From: a virus
IMG/VR virus record: IMGVR_UViG_3300049001_000044
Location: 1 to 64,000 of that record
Reading direction: 5' to 3' (one strand)
DNA: 64,000 nucleotides
Made by a program: the position numbers and the translations under genes
Notes under the pieces: model-generated
What the model was told of the DNA's origin: nothing
The model's database searches: none
What the model saw: the letters and a program-made list of their open reading frames with translations, nothing else
Part shown: one piece after another, positions 7,538 through 15,565 of the stretch
Layout: every line of letters begins with the position of its first letter
How positions within the stretch are numbered: position 1 is the first letter of the stretch

Positions 7538-8164
7538 TCAAAAACTGTAGTTGCGATGGGGGATCCGGACCTTGACCTGCCATGCATTGTTGCTGGTCTG
7601 CTTCAGGCAGGGGTCGAGCTTGGCATTCATCTGCTTGAAGACCAATCCCTCGTCCTCAGGTTTTAGCTTTTTCCAAAGCTCCCGGAACCCGCTAGTGAAG
7701 ACCTTGGCCACGCTCACGTACTTGTGTACCCTAATCTGGTCTCCCTCATCCACGCCGCCTTTCCAAAGTCCGTGCAAAATTGCCTGACGTTCTTCGAAAG
7801 TTTTACCGACTAGCTGTACACCCTCGTGGACGATGATGTCGAAGATGTAGAGCTGGTCCTTGATGTGCGGGGTCTTGGAGTGCACGAGCTCGGCCACGTA
7901 CACGTTCCATTCCTTGCCCTTCGTCTCGAAGAACTTCTTGTGCTCTGGTTTCGGTACCCAGGACCGGTGGTTGCCCTCGTTGATGTCCAGGTGCCGCGTT
8001 TTGAAAATGACTTCCTTACTGCGAGCGAAGATCACCGTGCAAGTTCCGTTTTTCTTGATCTGTGCACCGAATTTCTTGGTGCCTTCCAAGAAGGTGATCG
8101 CGCTTTCCGGCATTGCCTTTTCCGGGCGTGGAGGCCAGAGGTAAGTAAATTCCGAGTAGTTCAT
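7538..8164 (-). CDS. Nucleotidyltransferase-fold protein: minimal ATP-dependent nucleic-acid ligase or capping-like enzyme
   Basis: 208 residues. The order of superfamily motifs is visible: QIKKNGT (motif I, with the lysine that would carry AMP), YVAELVHSK (motif III), LYIFDI (IIIa), DEGLVFKQ (IV) and WQVKVR (V). It ends right after motif V, so the OB-fold that DNA and RNA ligases normally carry is missing. It may seal breaks, act with a partner, or transfer nucleotides to another substrate. It starts one base after the stop of the tiny gene at 8165. Confidence 0.8.
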   Translation of the reverse strand: MNYSEFTYLWPPRPEKAMPESAITFLEGTKKFGAQIKKNGTCTVIFARSKEVIFKTRHLDINEGNHRSWVPKPEHKKFFETKGKEWNVYVAELVHSKTPHIKDQLYIFDIIVHEGVQLVGKTFEERQAILHGLWKGGVDEGDQIRVHKYVSVAKVFTSGFRELWKKLKPEDEGLVFKQMNAKLDPCLKQTSNNAWQVKVRIPHRNYSF

Positions 8165-8299
8165 TTAGAAGTCCCATGCTCCGCAAATAAATCCCATCAT
8201 CAAACCAGTATCGGGAGTAAAGATGAAATTCCCGAAGTCGTCCATGAACCAGCACCTACTCGTTGCTTCGGCGAAATGTTCTCTCGAGTAAAATTCCAT
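8165..8299 (-). CDS. Tiny protein of 44 residues
   Basis: ATG at 8299 with CTAGGAG upstream; the TAA is followed directly by the ATG of the next gene. The product (MEFYSREHFAEATSRCWF, then a Gly/Phe-rich tail ending GAWDF) is aromatic-rich and unrecognised. Ribosome site and tight spacing support it. Confidence 0.7.
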   Translation of the reverse strand: MEFYSREHFAEATSRCWFMDDFGNFIFTPDTGLMMGFICGAWDF

Positions 8300-8310
8300 G
8301 CATTCTCCTA

Positions 8311-8331
8311 GGAGAGGTGTTTAGCCTCTCC
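8311..8331 (-). terminator. Hairpin after the gene at 8346
   Basis: GGAGAGG, seven bases, CCTCTCC. Lies between a strongly expressed gene and a downstream operon; may be a partial terminator or an mRNA end. Confidence 0.55.
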
Positions 8332-8345
8332 GTCCGGTATCGTGA

Positions 8346-9077
8346 TTAGGCTTTCTTGGCTGCAGCTTTGCGTGCCGGCTTCTTCACTTCCTTGACTTCG
8401 GCCGGAGCTTCCGGTGCCGGGGCTTCTTCTTCCTGGGCGGTACCGAGGATTTCTTCCATCGTCTTGGCGAGATCGCCAGGTACCACCTTCTCAAGGGTAG
8501 GCTTGAAGGCCAGGGTGGTGGAGAGGCGGATGACGTCCTTGTCTTGGGAGCGGAGCGCCTTGTCCAGGGTTTCGTCGTCAACCACGTACTTGACCTTTTC
8601 TTCCTGCATCACGATGAAGTCGGCCGGCAATCCCAACTTCGCGAGAGCTTTCTCCACCTGTCCCAGCATCTGCTCGTTCTCGGCATATTCCGGGTTGATC
8701 GCGAAGAGTTGCGGGGTGATCACCTCTTTCTTGAACTTGATCCCCTTGGTTTCGAAGATCGCGCGTTCCTCTTCGTTGAGGGCCGAGTTGGCACCGCGTT
8801 TGCGGAGTTGGCAGTTGATCACTGCTTCACCCTCACGGGCATCGAAGCTTTCCGGCTTCATCCCGCCGGTGCGTTCGATTTCCTTCTCGAACTCTTCCCG
8901 GACCTCGTCCTGCACGAGGCTCTCCATCACTGCTTTCGCGGAGGTTGCTGCCTTGATGATTGCATCGAGGTGGGCCAACTTGCGAACTCCGCTGAGCAAG
9001 ATTGAGCGGCGTTCTTTCTTTTTGCCCTTGGTTTCAGCTTTGGCTTCGATTGCTTTTGCGTTCTTAAACATACTCAT
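8346..9077 (-). CDS. Abundant early protein with histone-like basic tail, function unknown
   Basis: 243 residues. Basic at the start (KGKKKERRS), a helical middle, an acidic/proline stretch and then an H1-like tail (KKPARKAAAKKA). First gene behind the early promoter at 9116-9143; strongly biased codons. The tail suggests DNA or RNA binding. No family recognised. Confidence 0.85.
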   Translation of the reverse strand: MSMFKNAKAIEAKAETKGKKKERRSILLSGVRKLAHLDAIIKAATSAKAVMESLVQDEVREEFEKEIERTGGMKPESFDAREGEAVINCQLRKRGANSALNEEERAIFETKGIKFKKEVITPQLFAINPEYAENEQMLGQVEKALAKLGLPADFIVMQEEKVKYVVDDETLDKALRSQDKDVIRLSTTLAFKPTLEKVVPGDLAKTMEEILGTAQEEEAPAPEAPAEVKEVKKPARKAAAKKA

Positions 9078-9115
9078 CGTTTTCTCCAGCAGGTTGTTTT
9101 GTTGTTGATAAGGCT

Positions 9116-9143
9116 ATATTACCATGGAACCAGGACATGTACA
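9116..9143 (-). promoter_or_regulatory. Early promoter
   Basis: TGTACA, 16 bases ending CCATGG, TAATAT, then AGCCTTATC on the minus strand, 39 bases before the start at 9077. Confidence 0.85.
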
Positions 9144-9188
9144 CAGTTTTTGCAGGCGAAATTGTAACCAACGTTACAAGTTCTTCAA

Positions 9189-9234
9189 GGAAATTTATTT
9201 CCTGAAAGAAACAACGAAGGACCCGAAGGCCCTT
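9189..9234 (-). terminator. Two hairpins ending the 9238-12461 unit
   Basis: AAGG-ACC-CGAA-GGC-CCTT (9217-9234) has a TTCG loop on the minus strand; AGGAAA-TTTA-TTTCCT (9189-9204) follows. They separate the unit from the early promoter downstream. Confidence 0.6.
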
Positions 9235-9237
9235 ATA

Positions 9238-9414
9238 TTAGAGTAGTTCGCGAGGTTTTTTCCCCTTGTATTGTTTAGTGTATTTTCCTCGGGGTAAAAC
9301 GAATGGCATTCGGGCGAGGAAGCTGGATGGTTTCTCTTTTCGCACCCTCTGTCGACGATGATAACCAAATCCCTTACCAACGTACCACCCTTCTTCTATA
9401 TTTCGGCTCATCAT
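9238..9414 (-). CDS. Small basic protein of 58 residues
   Basis: ATG at 9414 overlaps the stop of 9411 as ATGA; GGGGAGG precedes it. The product is rich in Arg/Lys/Gly (GYHRRQRVRKEKP, KYTKQYKGKKPRE) and may bind nucleic acid. The other frame across this stretch has no good start. Confidence 0.75.
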   Translation of the reverse strand: MMSRNIEEGWYVGKGFGYHRRQRVRKEKPSSFLARMPFVLPRGKYTKQYKGKKPRELL

Positions 9415-9956
9415 TTTCCTCCCCTCAGTTTCTTTGCGTTTTTAAAGGACTTGAATTTTGGAGTGGTGTCGAGTTGCTCAACCACCTCTTTCAATTGGGA
9501 TTTCCAAGCGGGTACCTCGTCCTTCGGCTGCAATCCCCTCTTGATGGCGTCCAACGCTGCAACGCAATCCTCCATCTCGAACATCCCAAAGTGGCATGAG
9601 GAGACGTGGATGTTCATCGCAGCTGCCAAGGACTGATAGGCCAAAGTCCTGCTCATCTTCCCGCTTTGCCAGATCGGATTGAAGAGGTTCTTCACTTCCA
9701 TCCGCAACTTCCTGAGCTTGTTGTTCGCGAGGATTCCCAGAGGGATATTGGTTTCGGGATGCATCCCGATGCAGGCACTGCACTTGAGGCAGACGAAGAT
9801 CCATGGGTACCCACCGTACGAGGTGCCGTTATAGATGAAGGAGTTGTTAGCCATGATGACTTCACCTTCACAATACCTGCACTTCGTCGGCGCGGGCAGC
9901 TTGTCCTTCACCTTCTCAATTGCCTTGGGGTTGGGGTGCCATGGATCGTACGTCAT
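9411..9956 (-). CDS. DUF3268-type zinc-finger protein
   Basis: 181 residues. CRYCEG and CLKCSACIGMHPET form a split zinc site, followed by IPLGILANNKLRKLRMEVK and a C-terminal SSCHFGMFEMEDC segment. This order is the hallmark of the DUF3268 family, common in phages and of unknown function. Confidence 0.85.
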   Translation of the reverse strand: MTYDPWHPNPKAIEKVKDKLPAPTKCRYCEGEVIMANNSFIYNGTSYGGYPWIFVCLKCSACIGMHPETNIPLGILANNKLRKLRMEVKNLFNPIWQSGKMSRTLAYQSLAAAMNIHVSSCHFGMFEMEDCVAALDAIKRGLQPKDEVPAWKSQLKEVVEQLDTTPKFKSFKNAKKLRGGK

Positions 9957-9961
9957 ATCTC

Positions 9962-10393
9962 TTAACCTTCCGTTTTCGGAGTACCGTAGTTGTGAGGGGC
10001 GTTCTGCGGGTTAAGCCTATCCAATACCTTGTCCATATCTGCCATGAAGGCGATCCCCACGTCCATGTTCCCTCGACCTTTGCTCATGTCCACGGCTGTG
10101 TTCAAGAGGTTGTTCAGATCAAGGTCGTAGATCGTGTACTCAGGGGTTCGTTTGACGTTGGGATTCTCGAAGCCGTGGCGTTCGAGATATTGGACGAAGT
10201 GTTTGCCACTTGCCATGCCCGTGTTCGGGAACCCAGTGCCGATCGTGATGTCGCGGAATTGCTCGCACAGCTCGTAGGACCGGCGTTTCTCGGCACGGAG
10301 TTTGTCGAAGATCATGATGATCGCCAGTGCCATGAAGATGATCGTGATCGTGAACAGCATCACCCACGAAAGCCAATGAGAGTTGAGTTGCAT
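9962..10393 (-). CDS. Membrane-anchored protein of unknown function
   Basis: 143 residues. One N-terminal transmembrane helix (about residues 9-29, WVMLFTITIIFMALAIIMIF) is followed by a soluble domain. Repeat R4 lies just upstream. No family recognised. Confidence 0.78.
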   Translation of the reverse strand: MQLNSHWLSWVMLFTITIIFMALAIIMIFDKLRAEKRRSYELCEQFRDITIGTGFPNTGMASGKHFVQYLERHGFENPNVKRTPEYTIYDLDLNNLLNTAVDMSKGRGNMDVGIAFMADMDKVLDRLNPQNAPHNYGTPKTEG

Positions 10394-10419
10394 GTTTGCA
10401 CCTTTCTGGTCATCTCAGT

Positions 10420-10492
10420 GAGGCCCAGAGACCTCACTGCTTGTTGTATGTAAGCTGCATCACACTGCAGTGTGGAGGTCTCTGAGCACCTC
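10420..10492. repeat. Repeat element R4
   Basis: Left arm GAGGCCCAGAGACCTC (10420-10435), right arm GAGGTCTCTGAGCACCTC (10475-10492). The right arm overlaps the last codons of the gene ending at 10491, so the element can be tolerated inside coding sequence. Confidence 0.8.
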
Positions 10493-10805
10493 AGGTTTTA
10501 GGCACCCACTGTTTCTTCTGGAACATTCCCAAAGTCGTGACCATCCAGACCAGGGCTTGCGCGCGATTCATGTCAGGATTCACCTTCAGGATTTCCTCGA
10601 CCGCGAGTTTCTCAAGGCGTTTCGCTTCCTCGTCCTGGTCATTGACCCACGCGTGAAGGGTTTGGGTGACAAGGTTGAGGAGGTTGGTATTGATCTCCTT
10701 CTTCAGCACCTTGTCCGCGTTCACGTGGTGGACCGTGATCCGCATGTTCTCGAAGTCCTTGATGTCCTTCAACTTGCCGGTGCCACTGCCTTTTTTGGTT
10801 GCCAT
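10491..10805 (-). CDS. Unknown small protein
   Basis: 104 residues from the ATG at 10805 (AAGGAG seven bases upstream). Basic start (MATKKGSGTGK), helical rest. Its ATG overlaps the stop of 10805-11110 as TGATG. Its 3' end runs into repeat R4. Confidence 0.78.
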   Translation of the reverse strand: MATKKGSGTGKLKDIKDFENMRITVHHVNADKVLKKEINTNLLNLVTQTLHAWVNDQDEEAKRLEKLAVEEILKVNPDMNRAQALVWMVTTLGMFQKKQWVPKT

Positions 10806-11110
10806 CACTCTTCTCCTTCCATGTATTCACCCTTGACCCACGATTTCGCGAACTCGAGAGCAGTGTTCGGATCTTCGAAGGGCTTGGTCAGGGCAGGTTT
10901 TTCGTCCATGCACTCGATCGACTGGAACTCGTAGCAGATGGCGTTCCACGGCGATTGGCTCTCGAGGGTGGAGGTGATCAGCACTTGCTTCAACTCGCAG
11001 GTGACGAGGAAACCACCCTCGATCTTGTGCGCGGTAACCACCTTCACATCGTCGACTTCCGGCCTGTCCACTCGAATGCGGACGGTGTAGTCCTCAGGCT
11101 TGATTCCCAT
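10805..11110 (-). CDS. Unknown small protein, paralogue of 11122
   Basis: 101 residues; ATG at 11110 behind GGGAG. It shares a pattern with the next gene: L(V/I)T, then PWN(A/V)I, then ALE-A at similar spacing, so the two look like tandem duplicates of one small fold. Function unknown. Confidence 0.78.
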   Translation of the reverse strand: MGIKPEDYTVRIRVDRPEVDDVKVVTAHKIEGGFLVTCELKQVLITSTLESQSPWNAICYEFQSIECMDEKPALTKPFEDPNTALEFAKSWVKGEYMEGEE

Positions 11111-11121
11111 TTTTGCTCCCT

Positions 11122-11409
11122 TTATTCCGCGTTGATGGTGCCAGTGGAGACGTAGCGTTCGGCCATCTCGAGGGCGAGTTCCTTGCTCGAGGCCGGCTGC
11201 ACTTGATCGTTGTCTTCGTTTGCGGGGCCGTAGATGACGTTCCACGGTGCACCAACCTCGCTCATGTCCGGGGTAACCAGGGCCGCGCGGTAGTGGTTGA
11301 AGACGTACACTCCGCCGTATTCGCGGTCCTCCTTCGAGATCGTGTTTCGTGCGGCTTCGAGAGCCTTGCGGTGATTTTCATCGCCGTCAACGAGTACAAA
11401 TCCGATCAT
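11122..11409 (-). CDS. Unknown small protein, paralogue of 10805
   Basis: 95 residues; AAAGGAG precedes the ATG. The motif GAPWNVIYGP aligns with SPWNAICYEF of its neighbour. Part of the operon downstream of the AAA+ gene. Confidence 0.78.
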   Translation of the reverse strand: MIGFVLVDGDENHRKALEAARNTISKEDREYGGVYVFNHYRAALVTPDMSEVGAPWNVIYGPANEDNDQVQPASSKELALEMAERYVSTGTINAE

Positions 11410-11429
11410 GATGTTCTCCTTTGAGAGGA

Positions 11430-11451
11430 GAGCTAGGGTTTCCCCTAGCTC
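11430..11451 (-). terminator. Hairpin after the AAA+ gene
   Basis: GAGCTAGGG, TTTC, CCCTAGCTC is a perfect 9-bp stem. Genes continue beyond it, so it may only attenuate. Confidence 0.55.
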
Positions 11452-11462
11452 GTGGATTTGGA

Positions 11463-12461
11463 TTAGTTCGAGGAAGTCAGCAGGTATTCTGCAGGGCGCT
11501 TCCAGTCATCGCCTTCAGCAACCACCTTTGTGACCGAGATCAGGGTGCGGAAGGAGAGTTCCCTTGCGACATCCTTCATTTCGCCGAGGAACTCGAGAGC
11601 TGCTTTCTTGTGCTCCATCTCGTACTCAGGCAGGAATTTCTCGCTCTTGATGATTTCGCCCATCCGCTCGATCTTCTGCGAGGCGTTCATCGAGAGGTCC
11701 ACGGGGATGGAGCGGCTGCGAACTGCTTGGTCGACCTTGTGCATCGGCAGGTTCGAGATGAAGATCACTCCGCCCTTGAACTCGAAGCTGCGAGGGAGAT
11801 CGTCGTCGCCGAAGGATTCAGCATTCCACGAGATGATCCGGCGTTCGTAGGAATCCAACGCTCCCTTGAGGAGGTTGAGAGAGACAGGATCGCGGAGGAC
11901 CGAGTCGCAGTCATCGAAGACGATAATGCGGTTGCGGTTTTCGTAGAGGGTCCGGTAGAGGCCCTTGGCAGTGGAGTAACCCTTGACCACGGTGTAGAGC
12001 TTCCGCGATTCCGAGGGGGAGAGAACCGAGTCGCTGCCCGTTCCCACTTCCACGCTCCCCATGTAATCGGTGGTGTTGATCAAGCCAGCCGCCCCGAGTG
12101 CTTCCGTGACCGTGAAGGTTTTACCCAGACCACCTTCGCCGGTAACCACGAGGGAAGGAGCAGTCCGCCTGGCAACCATCGTCACGAACTTGGTGAGGAA
12201 GTCGAAGCGCTCGTTAATCGTGAAGCGTTCTTCCGGCATTTCCATCACCACTCCCGAGGAATTCTCCCCCACCGTCATCGTGCCTTCCGGCTCGTACACT
12301 TGGGAAACCCCAGCGTCGTTTGCTTTGTTGCAGCGGCCGGAGGTGATCATCTCGATCACGTAGGCTTTCGAACGGGAGGCCGCGAGAATTTGACCGTTGT
12401 ACTTGGCTTCCCACTTGCCGGTGCGTTCATTCAGTTTCAGTTCAGCGATTTTGTTGCTCAT
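11463..12461 (-). CDS. AAA+ ATPase
   Basis: 332 residues. Walker A GEGGLGKT at 108-115, Walker B RIIVFDD at about 177-183, a sensor-like VIFISNLP near 225-240 and an arginine-rich QAVRSRSIPVD after it. The N-terminal 80 residues are a separate small domain. First gene of an early unit (promoter at 12520-12547). The domain order resembles phage and plasmid AAA+ proteins that remodel DNA-bound complexes; the partner is unknown. Confidence 0.85.
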   Translation of the reverse strand: MSNKIAELKLNERTGKWEAKYNGQILAASRSKAYVIEMITSGRCNKANDAGVSQVYEPEGTMTVGENSSGVVMEMPEERFTINERFDFLTKFVTMVARRTAPSLVVTGEGGLGKTFTVTEALGAAGLINTTDYMGSVEVGTGSDSVLSPSESRKLYTVVKGYSTAKGLYRTLYENRNRIIVFDDCDSVLRDPVSLNLLKGALDSYERRIISWNAESFGDDDLPRSFEFKGGVIFISNLPMHKVDQAVRSRSIPVDLSMNASQKIERMGEIIKSEKFLPEYEMEHKKAALEFLGEMKDVARELSFRTLISVTKVVAEGDDWKRPAEYLLTSSN

Positions 12462-12519
12462 CGTGGTTTCCTTCAGCTAGTTAAAGTTGTTGTTGCGTTG
12501 TTGTTTTGTCGATAAGGCT

Positions 12520-12547
12520 ATAGTACCATGGTCTGGAGAAATGTACA
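12520..12547 (-). promoter_or_regulatory. Early promoter
   Basis: TGTACA, 16 bases ending CCATGG, TACTAT, AGCCTTATC on the minus strand, 59 bases before the AAA+ gene. Confidence 0.85.
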
Positions 12548-12596
12548 CACTTCTGGAGAAGAAAAGTGTAACAAATGTAACCGCGCACCCCCAAAA

Positions 12597-12614
12597 GGCG
12601 CTATATATAGCGCC
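12597..12614 (-). terminator. Perfect 18-base palindrome, end of the 12658 unit
   Basis: GGCGCTATATATAGCGCC. A similar GGCGCTATATAATAGCGC lies at the same relative place upstream of the early promoter at 42678, suggesting a repeated terminator-promoter arrangement. Confidence 0.6.
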
Positions 12615-12657
12615 TGTTCTAGGATGTTACTAGTAGGAAACTGTTACTAGCAGGAAA

Positions 12658-13239
12658 TTACTGCAGGGAAACTCCCAAGTCTCGATACTCCTTCCTCACC
12701 ATCCCCACTATTTCCCGGAGATTCGCTTTGCCTTTGGGCAACTCCTTGTAGATTTGGATGGGATTTTGGGTTGCAACCCACACCATCTCCGCCATCGTCA
12801 TGTCGTTGCCTCGCTTCTCGTTGCACTTGGAACACGCGCATCGCCCGTTGATGGGGTTGTTCGAACCATCGTAGGACTTAGGGAGGATGTGGTCCCACGT
12901 AAGCATGCGATTGTTGGCGTAGAGGTTCAGTTGGAAGGGCATCACCCTGTCGTTGCGATGCTTCTCAACTTGGAAGTGAGTGGCCTCAACACCGCAGCGA
13001 AAGCACTTCAACTGGACGGAGGTCAGCACCGCAAATCGATCGAAGTCGCGCTTGACGATTTGCTCCATAATCCGCAGCTTCTCTACACCGCGACCGTGGT
13101 TGAGGACGTGGTTGAGAAGATCCAAACCCTCTTGCACTTCCATCTGCGCCAAGTACATCATTTGGACTTTGCTCTTCTTCCCCTTGCGTTCGCGATTGGT
13201 GAGAGGACGTGGGTACATCGAGTAATCAGTAGTCGTCAT
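12658..13239 (-). CDS. HNH endonuclease
   Basis: 193 residues. CFRCG, then LTWDHILPKSYDGSNNP and CSKCNEKRGN form an HNH nuclease domain with its zinc cysteines. The ATG at 13239 has GGAG nine bases upstream and overlaps the end of the preceding gene by 14 bases, so it is built into the operon rather than free-standing. It might be a packaging or DNA-modification-related nuclease as well as a homing enzyme. Confidence 0.85.
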   Translation of the reverse strand: MTTTDYSMYPRPLTNRERKGKKSKVQMMYLAQMEVQEGLDLLNHVLNHGRGVEKLRIMEQIVKRDFDRFAVLTSVQLKCFRCGVEATHFQVEKHRNDRVMPFQLNLYANNRMLTWDHILPKSYDGSNNPINGRCACSKCNEKRGNDMTMAEMVWVATQNPIQIYKELPKGKANLREIVGMVRKEYRDLGVSLQ

Positions 13240-13408
13240 CGTGCAGTGCTCCATAATCCGGGTCATGCAAGGCTTCAAAGCTGTCGTCGTACACAGGGCC
13301 GTCAGGGTCGAAGGGTGCGCCTTCAGCGTTGGTGGGTTCGCAGTCGCTGAGGGCGCCGATGTAGGCGGCAGTAATTGCGAGTCCTGCGAGGGCAATAACC
13401 CAAATCAT
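13226..13408 (-). CDS. Small membrane-anchored acidic protein
   Basis: 60 residues: an N-terminal hydrophobic helix (IWVIALAGLAITAAYIGAL) and a very acidic tail (DPDGPVYDDSF...DPDYGALHDDDY). ATGA overlap with the Nudix gene. Function unknown. Confidence 0.72.
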   Translation of the reverse strand: MIWVIALAGLAITAAYIGALSDCEPTNAEGAPFDPDGPVYDDSFEALHDPDYGALHDDDY

Positions 13409-13992
13409 AGCAGCACCTTCAACAGATGGGGGATGAGGTCGATGTTGAATTCGCCGAAGGTCTTCACCATCACTTCACGGTAGGGAACCAGCGTTACCAA
13501 AATGCCTGGCTCGATCTCACGAGGATCGCAGCGGAATTCGTCACAGATCATTTTGGCTTCCACGCGATCGGTTACGATGTAGACGTGGATATCCCAGTCC
13601 TCTTCATCCTTGAAGCAACCTACGTAGTCAGGGACAGCAATGAGAGCACGGCCCGTCTCTTCCTGGAACTCGCGGAGTGCAGCATCGAGTGGAGCTTCGC
13701 CATCAGTCTTGCCACCGATAAAGCCCCAATCATCAGTGGTACCGCGACGAGTGGCTGCGAGAACATGACCAGTGACGGGGTCGAACACGACGATCACCAC
13801 CGCAATCTTGATCATCTCTCCGTTGCCGGTCTTCAGGTACTGCTGGATGCAGTCACGAACGCCAGCCGAGTAGCTGTCCTTCAAGTCTGCGTGATGACGA
13901 TAGATGCTGTTTGGATCTTCCCCTTTGTCGAGGAGGTCCTTCGTTACTGCCCAACCCTTGTTGTATTTGATTGCGTGATCGACTGCGCTCAT
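13405..13992 (-). CDS. Nudix hydrolase
   Basis: 195 residues. A complete Nudix box is seen: GGKTDGEAPLDAAL followed by REFQEETG. Nudix enzymes cleave nucleoside diphosphates linked to another group; the substrate cannot be told. About 60 residues precede the domain. It is one of three Nudix proteins in this window and the only one without the SSD-YGGP segment shared by the other two. Confidence 0.9.
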   Translation of the reverse strand: MSAVDHAIKYNKGWAVTKDLLDKGEDPNSIYRHHADLKDSYSAGVRDCIQQYLKTGNGEMIKIAVVIVVFDPVTGHVLAATRRGTTDDWGFIGGKTDGEAPLDAALREFQEETGRALIAVPDYVGCFKDEEDWDIHVYIVTDRVEAKMICDEFRCDPREIEPGILVTLVPYREVMVKTFGEFNIDLIPHLLKVLL

Positions 13993-14195
13993 ACTTTCTC
14001 CAGTGCTTTGCGTGCGCCTTCATCGAATGGGTTGCGCCCATCAAAGAATTCGCCATTCTCGATTTGTGCTTCGATTACTTCTACACGAGTTCCCCTGCGT
14101 AGCTCTCCTTGCGCCCATGCATAGCCGCGTTCTTCATCTCGCTTAGCTTGCAACTCTTTCCGAGCAGCAATCCATCCCTTAATGAGGGCGATCAT
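13989..14195 (-). CDS. Unknown small protein
   Basis: 68 residues, helical and charged, with ATGA overlap into the Nudix gene. No family recognised. Confidence 0.7.
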   Translation of the reverse strand: MIALIKGWIAARKELQAKRDEERGYAWAQGELRRGTRVEVIEAQIENGEFFDGRNPFDEGARKALEKV

Positions 14196-14197
14196 GA

Positions 14198-14512
14198 TTA
14201 GCCTCGCAGAATGAGTTCGTCGGTGGAGGGATCGTAGCCGAAGATTTGCATCGCTGGCCCCTTGATACGCCCGATGTAGCTACGCATTACCCAGCAGCCT
14301 TCACGGAACCAGCGCACGCAGCTCTTCTTGTTCCAAATACCTGCGCGAGGCATGCGAGTCCTTCGTTGCTCACGGATTTTCCAATCGAGGTAAGCGAGGT
14401 AAGGGGTGTTGCCATAGCCAAAGATGTAGAGGTCGTCGTGGCAGCGCCAACCTCCGCCATGGGTCTTCTGAATCGTCGGTTTGGCTGGGAGCCTGCGTTG
14501 AGTGTAGTGCAT
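14198..14512 (-). CDS. Unknown small protein
   Basis: 104 residues. I chose the ATG at 14512 because AAAGGAA stands before it; the upstream ATG at 14539 falls inside the promoter. Rich in Trp, Tyr, Arg. First gene of the middle unit from the promoter at 14538-14566. Confidence 0.75.
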   Translation of the reverse strand: MHYTQRRLPAKPTIQKTHGGGWRCHDDLYIFGYGNTPYLAYLDWKIREQRRTRMPRAGIWNKKSCVRWFREGCWVMRSYIGRIKGPAMQIFGYDPSTDELILRG

Positions 14513-14537
14513 CGTGTTCCTTTCATCTGATAGGTAC

Positions 14538-14566
14538 ATTGTACTCTACAATCTGTGACTCAAAAA
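14538..14566 (-). promoter_or_regulatory. Middle-type promoter
   Basis: TTTTTG (14566-14561), 17 bases, TACAAT (14543-14538) on the minus strand. Same pattern as seven other sites in the window. Confidence 0.7.
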
Positions 14567-14582
14567 CTAGCGCGCACTAAAA

Positions 14583-14600
14583 AGGAGCCCGAAGGCTCCT
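14583..14600 (-). terminator. Terminator after the gene at 14619
   Basis: AGGAGCC and GGCTCCT stem followed on the minus strand by TTTTT. Confidence 0.8.
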
Positions 14601-14618
14601 GAGAAGAGGGAGAGGAGG

Positions 14619-14846
14619 TTACTTGATGCGAGTAACTTTGAATGTGTGGTTGGGTTGACCCATGGTAGGTTCTTCACTTACACCCGGACCACGAGTGTAG
14701 GAGTGCTTGCCCAACGTAAGTTTGGAAATCATCTCCCGATCGAAGTCGTTGAAGCCATTCTCGGGGGAGAAGTATTCAATCCCAACATTTTCTTGGGTCT
14801 CGTTTTTGCCCTTGAACTGTTTGAAGGTGATGGTGAATTTGGCCAT
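14619..14846 (-). CDS. Unknown small protein
   Basis: 75 residues, MAKFTITFKQFKGKNE..., beta-rich. It has its own promoter (14876-14904) and terminator, so it is a single-gene unit. Confidence 0.78.
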   Translation of the reverse strand: MAKFTITFKQFKGKNETQENVGIEYFSPENGFNDFDREMISKLTLGKHSYTRGPGVSEEPTMGQPNHTFKVTRIK

Positions 14847-14875
14847 GGGATCTCCACGTAGTTATGGTATTTCTG

Positions 14876-14904
14876 ATTGTACCATAAAACGCAGAGAATG
14901 TACA
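14876..14904 (-). promoter_or_regulatory. Promoter with mixed early/middle features
   Basis: TGTACA like the early class, but with 17 bases to TACAAT like the middle class. Stands 30 bases before the gene at 14846. Confidence 0.7.
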
Positions 14905-14908
14905 CATG

Positions 14909-15502
14909 TTAGCAGCTACAAGAGAAGAACGAGCCTCGATGATTCTCGTCCACTTTTTCTCCCATGACGATCTCATACTGGTTCCAGAATTCGTCTGAGA
15001 CGTATTCACCTTCCAGGAGACCGCCAAGAACCAGGTAGTCACCCCACTGGCCGTTGCGTTGCGAGCGAACCCAATCTTCAGCGTATTCCATCAGCATGTC
15101 AACGCTGAGAGGGAAGCTCATTGCATACTCGTGGATCCACTGCTTGGCCTTCTCCACTTCAGTCAGTACCTTCGCATCCTCAGCGACTTCCGCAACAACA
15201 GGAAAATCAGGGTGGGTCCAGACGTGGCGAAGGCTGGTGATCATTCGAGGGTAGACGACGAGCCAGAACTTCTCTCCCTTCTTAACCTTGCCTTTCAGGA
15301 ACGGATCAACGATGCCAACCGGGTTCTTGCACTTGCCAACACCACCTTCGACGAAGCCAACATCTTCGCCAGGGAGCAGGCTTTGAGCAGCGATGACAGG
15401 CTCAACAGCCAGGTGGATTGCATCGCGACGTTCGTTATCACCGATGATGGTGCCCAGGGTATCCAGTGCGTCGGTGTGAGGGGTACGTTTATCAGCGCTC
15501 AT
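14909..15502 (-). CDS. Unknown soluble protein
   Basis: 197 residues with KVKKGEKFWLVVYPRMITSLRHVW in the middle (a beta-rich segment) and a Cys-containing end (FFSCSC). Looks like a conserved phage protein but I cannot name the family. Confidence 0.75.
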   Translation of the reverse strand: MSADKRTPHTDALDTLGTIIGDNERRDAIHLAVEPVIAAQSLLPGEDVGFVEGGVGKCKNPVGIVDPFLKGKVKKGEKFWLVVYPRMITSLRHVWTHPDFPVVAEVAEDAKVLTEVEKAKQWIHEYAMSFPLSVDMLMEYAEDWVRSQRNGQWGDYLVLGGLLEGEYVSDEFWNQYEIVMGEKVDENHRGSFFSCSC

Positions 15503-15528
15503 TCAAATTCCTTTCGTTCAAAAAGAAA

Positions 15529-15544
15529 GGAGCCCGAAGGCTCC
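15529..15544 (-). terminator. Terminator after the membrane protein gene
   Basis: GGAGCC, CGAA, GGCTCC stem with TTTCTTTTT after it on the minus strand, past the stop at 15566. Confidence 0.8.
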
Positions 15545-15565
15545 CTTGTACTGCATTGGTTGGTA

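Noticed and set aside
11421-12515. Plus-strand open frame of 364 codons opposite the AAA+ gene
   Set aside because: Antisense shadow rich in His/Arg/Val; the minus strand has Walker motifs, a promoter and a ribosome site.
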